The position numbers were made by a program, and so were the translations under genes. Below the pieces are notes generated by a model. The model was not told the DNA's origin. It ran no database searches and saw only the letters and a program-made list of their open reading frames with translations. From a bacterium (GTDB lineage Bacteria > CLD3 > SB21), in NCBI GenBank assembly GCA_008933615.1, contig WBUR01000008.1, forward strand, positions 45,424-109,423: 64,000 nucleotides of DNA. The letters run 5' to 3'. This document shows, piece by piece, positions 8,113 through 14,833 of this stretch. The number at the start of each line of letters is the position of its first letter. The stretch's first letter is position 1.

Positions 8113-10164
8113 TTAGCGGTTTCCAACCCTATCCAGAATAAAAGCATATTCGAAAGCAATTTCCCTCAAATAATCATAACGTCCCGATGCGCCGCCGTGT
8201 CCCGCGCCCATATTGGTCTTCAGAAGAATTACATTTTGATCGGTTTTCACACAGCGCAATTTAGCCACCCACTTTGCGGGCTCCCAATAAGAAACACGCG
8301 GATCATGAAGTCCGGCCGTAGCGAGTATGTTCGGGTAGTCTTTTGCTTCCACCTGTTCGTACGGCGCATATGACTGAATATAGTCGTAATAAGCTTTTTC
8401 ATTCGGGTTGCCCCATTCCTCGTACTCCGTCACCGTCAAAGGAAGCGTAGCATCCAGCATGGTATTCGCAACATCGACGAAAGGAACTTTTGCAACAACG
8501 GCTTTAAAAAGGTCGGGACGCATATTGGTCACCGCTCCCATGAGCAACCCTCCGGCGCTCGCACCCATAATGGCCATTTTATCTTGTGATGTATATTTTT
8601 CTTTGGCCAGGTATTCGGCGCATGCGATAAAATCGGTAAATGTGTTTTTCTTTTTTAAAAGCTTCCCGTTTTCATACCATAGCCGGCCAAGTTCCTGCCC
8701 GCCCCGGATATGAGCAATGACAAAGATAAATCCGCGATCAAGTAAACTTACGCGCGATGAAGAAAAACCCGGTTCGACCGTAATTCCATATGAACCGTAT
8801 CCATACAATAACAACGGGCTGTTTCCGTCTTTAACCATTCCCCTTTTATATACCATCGACATCGGAATTTGAGCGCCATCGGTTGCCTCCGCATACAATC
8901 TTTCACACCTATACTGCGCCGCGTCATAACCGATAACTTCTTCCTGCTTTTTTAACTCCTGTACGCGGGTATTCATATCATAGTCAATGGTGCTTGGCGG
9001 CGTAATCAATGAACTATAGGTAAAGCGCAGGATTGACGTGCCGTATTCCGGATTGCCGTTGGGAGACAAAGTATAAACCGGTTCAGGAAATTCAACATAG
9101 TGCTCTGCGTTCATTTGAATATCTCGAACGCGTAAACGCTTAAGCCCCTTCTCACGCTCATAAATCACCAAATAATTTTTGAAGGCGTCGACATCCTCAA
9201 TTAATACATCTTCCCGGTGAGCAAGAAATTCCAGCCAATGCATTTTATCCGTTGCATCAACCGGCGTTTTCATCAACTTAAAATTCACAGCATGCTCGTT
9301 TGTCAAAACGTAGAAATCGGCATCCTGATGTTCTACAAAATATTCTACATGCTCCTCCCGGGGATGAAATAACTTGAAGCCGCCTGACGGCCGATCGGCA
9401 TCCAAATAACGCACTTCCGTTGAAACTTTGCTGCCGATGTTCATAAAGATATATTTCTCGCTGCGTGACTTGGCAATTTCCAAAAAATACCGCTCGTCAT
9501 TTTCTTCGTAAATTAATTCATCCTTGGTATGATCACTGCCCAGTTCATGCCGAAACACTCTGTAAGGGCGTGATGCGGCGTCAATAGTATTGTAGAAAAG
9601 AGTACGATTGTCATTAGCCCATTCCATGCCGTAATACGTATTTGGAATTTCTTCATGCAAATTTTTTCCAGCGCGCAAATCTTTAATGTGCAGAGTATAT
9701 TTTTCGGAACCGTTGGTGTCGATGGAATAAGCCAGGAACTGATGGTCGGGGCTAACCTGAAAAACACCCAGTGAAAAATAGTCTTTTCCTTCTCCGAGTT
9801 CATTCGCATCCAGTAGAATTTCTTCCGGCGCATTCAACGATCCTTTTTTTCTGCAATAGATTTCATATTGTTTGCCTTTTTCCGTTCGGCGGTAATAAAA
9901 ATAATCCCCCCATTTTTGCGGAACGGAATCATCCGTTTCTTTGATCCTGGCAACCATTTCCTGATATAATTTCTCCTGTAATATTTCCGTATGCGCCATC
10001 GTCTTCGCCGTATACTTATTCTCTTCCTCCAAATACGCTATGACGTCGGGATTATCTTTGTCACGCAGCCAGAAATAATCGTCGGTTCGCGTATCGTTGT
10101 GAATTTTAGCGGTTATTCTGTTCTTTTTGGCAATAGGAAAATCTAAGAGCATGGGTTTATTCAT
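8113..10164 (-). CDS. ptrB: Oligopeptidase B / prolyl oligopeptidase family (S9A) serine peptidase
   Basis: The enzyme of about 683 residues cleaves short peptides, in this subfamily typically after basic residues. The N-terminal half (about 70-400) is a seven-bladed propeller. The C-terminal alpha/beta-hydrolase domain has LLLYGYGSYG, the nucleophile in GASAGG (Ser near residue 536), an Asp in LHDPRVSYWEPAK and the His in GAGHGG. EYEEWGNP, typical of oligopeptidase B, is also present. No signal peptide is visible, so it is probably cytosolic. The frame is open to a TTG at 10182, but the ATG at 10164 (MNKPMLLDFP) is the more natural start; the ribosome site is weak either way. It is convergent with the anti-sigma gene and divergent from the barrel-like gene. 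Confidence 0.88.
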   Translation of the reverse strand: MNKPMLLDFPIAKKNRITAKIHNDTRTDDYFWLRDKDNPDVIAYLEEENKYTAKTMAHTEILQEKLYQEMVARIKETDDSVPQKWGDYFYYRRTEKGKQYEIYCRKKGSLNAPEEILLDANELGEGKDYFSLGVFQVSPDHQFLAYSIDTNGSEKYTLHIKDLRAGKNLHEEIPNTYYGMEWANDNRTLFYNTIDAASRPYRVFRHELGSDHTKDELIYEENDERYFLEIAKSRSEKYIFMNIGSKVSTEVRYLDADRPSGGFKLFHPREEHVEYFVEHQDADFYVLTNEHAVNFKLMKTPVDATDKMHWLEFLAHREDVLIEDVDAFKNYLVIYEREKGLKRLRVRDIQMNAEHYVEFPEPVYTLSPNGNPEYGTSILRFTYSSLITPPSTIDYDMNTRVQELKKQEEVIGYDAAQYRCERLYAEATDGAQIPMSMVYKRGMVKDGNSPLLLYGYGSYGITVEPGFSSSRVSLLDRGFIFVIAHIRGGQELGRLWYENGKLLKKKNTFTDFIACAEYLAKEKYTSQDKMAIMGASAGGLLMGAVTNMRPDLFKAVVAKVPFVDVANTMLDATLPLTVTEYEEWGNPNEKAYYDYIQSYAPYEQVEAKDYPNILATAGLHDPRVSYWEPAKWVAKLRCVKTDQNVILLKTNMGAGHGGASGRYDYLREIAFEYAFILDRVGNR

Positions 10165-10270
10165 TCTATTCTCAGTGTTCAAGACACTATATTCACAATA
10201 AATTGTTTTCTTTTACACTACATTTCTTTATCTTTTTTCAGTCTTGCAAAATATGTAAAAAACGCTTCTC

Positions 10271-11146
10271 ATGCGACTGAAATTTATTTGCGCCTCTTTT
10301 TTAATGGTCTCTGCCATTTTTTCTTTGGATGAGGTTTTTCCGGCCAATGCAGCGGTCGCTGATTCGAACAATAATAAGGTAAATCAGAAAATCATAAACC
10401 CGAAGGCAACTTTCCATTTCGGGTTTACGTATGGAAGAGCCAGTTTTAGTACTCGAACCGGGGTTCTTTCAGCTTTTTCAGCTTCCGGTTATCTGTATCA
10501 TGTTATATCACAAGCCGATCCGGGCGCAAAATCCGGCCAGCCGATAGTATACTCCGTTTATGTCGAAGGCAACCTTACAAAAAAAATTCTTCTGGGCGTG
10601 CATGTATCAAAAACTAGAAATCAGAAAATCACCGGAAGCAATTGGATAGGCGCGTTGGAGGAAAAAAAGCCTGTCCCCGTGGAACGATTTGACGTGGAGG
10701 AAACGTATTCCACCGAATTTATTAACGGAACAATCAATTATATCATACTTCCGGTAGACTTCAATCATTCCCGATGGGAAGTAAGTGTCGGCACTGGCAT
10801 TAGTTATAATAAACTAAAATTGTCCGGCATGCAGCATTTTGAAAGACGTGAAAGACGGCCTGCCAACTCCGTTCCTCTCGATGACACCTCTGCCTCATAT
10901 GGAACAAAAGCGAGCGGCTTTGGATATTTATTTGCCGGAAGTATTGATTTTTATTGGTCACGTTTTGTTTCAAACCAATTCAAATTGGAATTTCGACATA
11001 CGCCTTCTCTGCATGTGCCGGCCCAAACATATACGTACGTGACGACCCGGTCCCGGGTGCGCGTTACCGACTCGCAAACTTTAAAAAAGCATTCCATACG
11101 CTATTCCGGGGTGATACTCTCCATTTCTCTGCGCTTTCACATCTGA
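10271..11146 (+). CDS. Unrecognised secreted protein, beta-barrel-like
   Basis: This protein of 291 residues has an N-terminal signal-like stretch (MRLKFICASFLMVSAIFSL) and a likely cleavage near FPANAAVA. The rest alternates polar and hydrophobic residues with many aromatics, and several segments read like amphipathic strands (FHFGFTYGRASFS, INYIILPVDF, YLFAGSIDFYW, IRYSGVILSISLRFHI). The C-terminal strand ends in an aromatic-x-Ile pattern, as in small outer-membrane barrels. I do not recognise a family. It stands alone: divergent from ptrB upstream and followed by about 230 bases with no clear gene. Confidence 0.6.
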   Translation: MRLKFICASFLMVSAIFSLDEVFPANAAVADSNNNKVNQKIINPKATFHFGFTYGRASFSTRTGVLSAFSASGYLYHVISQADPGAKSGQPIVYSVYVEGNLTKKILLGVHVSKTRNQKITGSNWIGALEEKKPVPVERFDVEETYSTEFINGTINYIILPVDFNHSRWEVSVGTGISYNKLKLSGMQHFERRERRPANSVPLDDTSASYGTKASGFGYLFAGSIDFYWSRFVSNQFKLEFRHTPSLHVPAQTYTYVTTRSRVRVTDSQTLKKHSIRYSGVILSISLRFHI

Positions 11147-11375
11147 TTTTCAAATTTATTCGACACACTTGCATTGCGAGCCGGTACCTCCCCGATGACG
11201 AATGCTATAAAATAAATAAATTCAGCTATGGTTTTATTAACATTTTTCTTATGTTTATTCTAGTTTTTCAGCAAGGCATCATGATATCCGGCAAGGTTTC
11301 GCATTCATTATGGTTTTGATTAACATTTTCTCGATTGTTTTTGCCGTGATACGGCTGAATTCGGGAGAAGATCCA

Positions 11376-11828
11376 ATGAATATTGAAAGCTCCGTTTTCA
11401 AAGACCGCGGATGGATTCCAAAAAAATACACTTGCGACGGCGAAAATGTTTCTCCACCGCTTTTGTTTAACAGTATCCCGCTAAATGCAGCCAGCCTTGC
11501 CTTGATCTGCGATGATCCCGATGCGCCGGCCGGAACATGGGTTCACTGGGTTGTATTTAACTTGCCGCAGAATACGAAAGGCCTGCCTGAAAATATTTTA
11601 TCCGACACAGCGTTGCCCGGCGGCGCCAAGCAGGGCGTCAACGATTTTCGCAATATCGGTTACGGCGGGCCGTGTCCTCCAAGCGGTAAGCATAGGTATT
11701 ATTTTAAACTTTACGCCCTGGACTATTTACTAGACCTTGAAGCGGGAGCCACAAAGTGGCAGGTTGTCCAAGCCATGAAAGGTCATATTATTGCTGAAGC
11801 AAAACTAATGGGTATGTATCAACGGTAA
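11376..11828 (+). CDS. YbhB/YbcL family (PEBP-like) protein
   Basis: This protein of 150 residues belongs to the phosphatidylethanolamine-binding / Raf-kinase-inhibitor-like fold. Conserved elements are IPKKYTCDGENVSPPL near the N-terminus, the ligand-pocket D-D-P-D-A-P with WVHWVVFNLP, and YGGPCPPSGKHRYYFKLYALD. Bacterial members are small soluble proteins of poorly known role. The frame extends upstream to 11310 with a hydrophobic stretch. I prefer 11376, because GGGAGAAG lies six bases before this ATG and family members begin with MxIxSxxF. If the longer start is used, it would be exported. Confidence 0.87.
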   Translation: MNIESSVFKDRGWIPKKYTCDGENVSPPLLFNSIPLNAASLALICDDPDAPAGTWVHWVVFNLPQNTKGLPENILSDTALPGGAKQGVNDFRNIGYGGPCPPSGKHRYYFKLYALDYLLDLEAGATKWQVVQAMKGHIIAEAKLMGMYQR

Positions 11829-11865
11829 CATTTACTTCTGGCTCCTATCCGTATTGCTCACATAC

Positions 11866-11892
11866 GTCATGCTGAGCCGATCGAAGCATGAC
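11866..11892. repeat. Short dispersed palindrome (GTCATGCT...AGCATGAC)
   Basis: Perfect 8-base arms at 11866-11873 and 11885-11892 enclose GAGCCGATCGA. I recall very similar GTCATGCTGAGC...GAAGCATGAC remnants scattered between genes of many bacteria. It may act as a weak hairpin after the YbhB-like gene. Confidence 0.45.
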
Positions 11893-12030
11893 TAAGTATC
11901 AATAAATCAGCCTTCGACGAGCGCTGACTGTTTTTTATCTTTAATGTGCGTACAGCGGATAAGCACGTTACTTTTTTGCCGGTACTGTTATTTCATATTT
12001 TTGTTGTATCTACTTACAGGAGTACACTTC

Positions 12031-13326
12031 ATGGAATCCGGTTCATCACCCGAACTCAATACCTTACAGGAAGAAAATATCAGGCTGCGGCGCGCAGTTG
12101 AAGAACTTTCTATTTTGAATGACCTGGCGCGCGTGATCGGCGGCACCATGAATTCTCAGGAAATCATGCAGACGATCATTCACCGCTCACTTCGAGCTGT
12201 GCACGCAGAACAGGGTGTTATCACCCTCGTTGACTCCAGCGCCGACCGATCCATGAAGACATTGGTACGAAGCATGGTCAGTTCCAGCGATCACTCAAAA
12301 TTCCACTTGACCGAAAGTATGCTCGGCTGGATGCATCTCAACAAGAAACCGCTGATGGTTAACGATCCTGCAACGGACGAACGGTTTAGAGGTATTACCT
12401 GGGACGCTTCGTTCCGCAATGCCCTAAGCGTTCCGATGACCGTCAAATCAACGCTGATAGGCGTTCTAACTGTGTATAACAAAAAAGAAGGAAAAGCCTT
12501 CACCGACGATGAACAGCGCTTGCTCGCTATTATTGCAACCCAATCGGCGCAGGTCGTCGAGAATGCGCGTCTATATGAAAAAGAAAAAGAACTGGTATAT
12601 ATCCAGGAGGAGTTGCGTCTCGCTGCGCAAATTCAATCCGAACTCCTGCCGACCACTTTTCCAAAGATCAAGGGATACCAACTTTCCGGAAAAAGCATCG
12701 CCGCGCAATCGGTTGGAGGCGACTACTTTGATTTTATTCAGATGAACGAAAACAAATTGGCGGTTTGTCTCGGCGACGTCTCAGGAAAAGGTTTGCCGGC
12801 GGCTATGCTCATGGCCAATCTGCAGGCGACACTGCGCGGACAAACGCTGCTCGCCAATTCCCCCAAGCAATGCATCGAGCGTTCCAACAAACTATTGCAC
12901 CAAAGCACCGGCGATGAGAAATACGCAACGCTGTTTTACGGAATTCTGGATACGGCCACGCATCAGTTCAGCTACACCAATGCCGGCCACAATCCGCCGC
13001 TGATCATTTCCAAGGACGGCTCCATACGACTATTGCGCAAGGGCGGGATCGTAGTCGCCATGATGGAAACTTTTCCATATGATGAGGAAACGGTCAGCTT
13101 TCTCCCCGGCGACACGTTGATCATTTATTCGGATGGTATTTCGGAAGCGATGAATGATAAGGAAGAAGAGTTCGGCGAAGAAAGACTGGAAGCGCTTCTG
13201 AAGAAAACGCTGCATCGTCCTCCGGATGAAATGATCACTTCGGTTATCGAAGCAGTCAATGCGCATGCAGGAAACATGCCTCAGATGGACGACATGACGC
13301 TGGTCGTATTGAAGATGATGGAATAA
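12031..13326 (+). CDS. GAF-domain SpoIIE/RsbU-type PP2C serine phosphatase
   Basis: This protein of about 431 residues starts at the ATG at 12031, nine bases after ACAGGAG; an upstream GTG (11944) would add a hydrophobic leader and has no ribosome site. A short coiled coil (about 8-30) leads into a GAF sensor domain (about 25-185). The SpoIIE-type phosphatase domain (about 205-430) shows the metal-binding motifs GGDYFDF, GDVSGKGLPAAM, SDGISEAMN and MDDMTLVV. Such enzymes dephosphorylate serine in anti-sigma-factor antagonists (partner switching). No antagonist or RsbW-type kinase is adjacent. It lies 1.5 kb upstream of the Ser/Thr kinase array on the same strand, so it could oppose those kinases, though this is only positional inference. 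Confidence 0.88.
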   Translation: MESGSSPELNTLQEENIRLRRAVEELSILNDLARVIGGTMNSQEIMQTIIHRSLRAVHAEQGVITLVDSSADRSMKTLVRSMVSSSDHSKFHLTESMLGWMHLNKKPLMVNDPATDERFRGITWDASFRNALSVPMTVKSTLIGVLTVYNKKEGKAFTDDEQRLLAIIATQSAQVVENARLYEKEKELVYIQEELRLAAQIQSELLPTTFPKIKGYQLSGKSIAAQSVGGDYFDFIQMNENKLAVCLGDVSGKGLPAAMLMANLQATLRGQTLLANSPKQCIERSNKLLHQSTGDEKYATLFYGILDTATHQFSYTNAGHNPPLIISKDGSIRLLRKGGIVVAMMETFPYDEETVSFLPGDTLIIYSDGISEAMNDKEEEFGEERLEALLKKTLHRPPDEMITSVIEAVNAHAGNMPQMDDMTLVVLKMME

Positions 13327-13332
13327 TTTTTT

Positions 13333-13424
13333 AAACCCGTGAGGTTTAGAAGATACCCATACTCATAACAGCGTAACTGCAAATACCACGTGTCTACCGG
13401 CGATGAACTAAACCTCACAGGTTT
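13333..13424. repeat. Long-spaced inverted repeat after phosphatase gene
   Basis: AAACCCGTGAGGTTTAG (13333-13349) and CTAAACCTCACAGGTTT (13408-13424) are inverted copies with one mismatch, 58 bases apart. The left arm begins six bases after the phosphatase stop. It may be a small palindromic mobile relic. Confidence 0.5.
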
Positions 13425-13511
13425 ATATTTTCTTCGCTTGCCAATAAGCAATGCAATCCGTAATTTGCAATCCAGATAGCCGTGACTTCCAATAATTTCA
13501 TTGTTCTAGCC

Positions 13512-13814
13512 ATGTTCGATTCCTACCTCAAATTATTATTTGAAATTACCTAACGCGGGGATGCGCGCGAAGAATCGTATTATTCCGCGCTGGAAGACCT
13601 GATCCATTCATTGGCGAAGCATTTCGATAAAGCCAAAGTTCAAGTCGCTACGCTGCCGAAGAAAACCCTCATTATCACCGTTCTGGGAAAGACCATCGAC
13701 ATCCAATCCGAACTCGATCCGCTTTTTGACGCCGTAGAAAAAAATATTTTGCAGATCGAACAATCAGTATTGGTAGGCGCAAGCTTTAGCTTGCGAGACG
13801 CGCGCGCAGCCTAA
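13512..13814 (+). pseudogene. Remnant of a type ISP-like restriction-modification gene
   Basis: From the ATG at 13512 the frame reads MFDSYLKLLFEIT, meets TAA at 13551, then continues in the same frame as RGDAREESYYSALEDLIHSL and KVQVATLPKKT. RGDAREESYYSALE with LPKKT is a pattern I associate with the N-terminus of type ISP / N6-adenine restriction-modification enzymes, which are normally around 1000 residues. Here LPKKT is followed at once by LIITVLGKTIDIQSELDPLF, perhaps the original C-terminus, so most of the gene is missing. The frame then runs into the REP-like palindrome at 13772. A broken, internally deleted gene fits best; a separate 67-residue gene starting at TTG 13611 is unlikely. 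Confidence 0.6.
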
Positions 13815-13828
13815 AGGCTGCGGCTACC
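13772..13828. repeat. REP-like double hairpin with GGTAG/CTACC ends
   Basis: The element is bounded by GGTAG and CTACC and holds two hairpins: GCAAGC-TTTA-GCTTGC and GCAGCC-TAAA-GGCTGC. It directly precedes the REP-associated transposase gene. Such palindromes are the known substrates of IS200-like RayT/TnpA-REP enzymes, so the pair probably is a REP/transposase unit. Confidence 0.7.
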
Positions 13829-13897
13829 ATTATTTTTTTGACGCGGCCTTATCCTGACAGACTTTTTATTCGTACGGAAATTTGGCAAATCTATGAA

Positions 13898-14479
13898 ATG
13901 AACACGATCCGAAACAGAAAATCCATTCGATTACCTGGTTACGATTATTCAAAACCCGGCGCCTATTTCGTGACGGTATGCGTGAAAGAACATGCGCATT
14001 TATTCGGTTCCATCGAAAAAACCGTCATGCGGGAAAACGAATTTGGGGAAATCGTACGGGAATGTTGGAATGATTTGCCCCGTCATTACCCGTCGGTGAA
14101 ATTGGACACATTCGTCATCATGCCGAATCATATTCATGGAATTATTATCATCGTGAATGATGATCACGGCGGTGGTGACGTAGGGGCAGGTTTCAAACCT
14201 GCCCCTACGAAAACCAAAACCAACACACCAAAACGTCACGGTTTGTCCGAAATCATCCGTGCGTTGAAAACGTTTTCCGCCCGCCGTATCAATGAAATGC
14301 GAAATTCGCCCGGTATTTCCGTTTGGCAACGTAATTTTTATGAACATATTATCCGGAACGAACATGCGTTAAATCAAATCCGCAAATATATCGAAGCCAA
14401 TCCTGCGAATTGGCAATTGAACAATGGGAATTCCATTTCCGATGAACTCGCCCACGTCAAAACCTTGTCAACCGTTTAG
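13898..14479 (+). CDS. REP-associated tyrosine transposase (Y1/HUH, IS200-like)
   Basis: This enzyme has 193 residues from the ATG at 13898 (MNTIRNRKSIRLPGYDYS). The single-strand transposase signature is complete: the HUH-type histidine pair in MPNHIHG (His 78 and 80) and a candidate catalytic tyrosine in RNFYEHIIRNE (Tyr 148). RayT enzymes move or process REP palindromes, and one lies immediately upstream (13772-13828). The gene has itself taken up a palindrome at 14179-14209, read in frame as DVGAGFKPAPTK (about residues 94-105) between the core and the C-terminal helix. The reading frame is intact, so the enzyme may still be active. Confidence 0.9.
   Translation: MNTIRNRKSIRLPGYDYSKPGAYFVTVCVKEHAHLFGSIEKTVMRENEFGEIVRECWNDLPRHYPSVKLDTFVIMPNHIHGIIIIVNDDHGGGDVGAGFKPAPTKTKTNTPKRHGLSEIIRALKTFSARRINEMRNSPGISVWQRNFYEHIIRNEHALNQIRKYIEANPANWQLNNGNSISDELAHVKTLSTV
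14179..14209. repeat. Perfect palindrome inserted in frame in the transposase gene
   Basis: Fifteen-base arms CGTAGGGGCAGGTTT and AAACCTGCCCCTACG surround a single C. Translation gives VGAGFKPAPT, a peptide that I recall recurring in unrelated bacterial proteins through insertion of this palindrome type. Confidence 0.8.
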
Positions 14480-14833
14480 ATGTGATACATGCGAGCAGCG
14501 GCCCGGCGTTTGAATGTGATATTCTGAACTTTCCCACAAATAATCCCTTGCACAATTCCGCTAAATGCAGTATATATTCACATATCCAACAGAAAAACAG
14601 AGGTCTCCCGTCTATACTTAACCAGAGTTTACTCTTGTTTTAAAAACAACCTGTTTGAAAAGCAGAGTTACGAACTCAAGTAATTCCGACCTAATCAGGT
14701 TGATCGGCAAAGAAGTAGATATTCGATCAACTGCATAAGCATAAAATAACATATTATTTTAATTATTCATCTGCAGATCAACTTCTTAACCTAATAAGGA
14801 GATGTGTCTGCGTTTATCTACAGGATCGTGATT
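14480..14833. other. Intergenic region before the kinase array, probable promoter region
   Basis: These 354 bases hold no convincing gene. An inverted pair TTGATCG (14700-14706) and CGATCAA (14724-14730), 17 bases apart, is the only marked symmetry and might be an operator. The region is AT-rich from 14730 on, and AAGGAG occurs at 14797. I cannot assign -35/-10 boxes with confidence. As the largest non-coding gap before the kinases, it likely holds the main promoter for them. Confidence 0.4.

Noticed and set aside
13611..13814. A separate 67-residue gene starting at TTG.
   Set aside because: The frame continues upstream through a single stop to an ATG at 13512 with a recognisable restriction-modification signature, so a decayed gene is the better explanation; its end is palindrome sequence.
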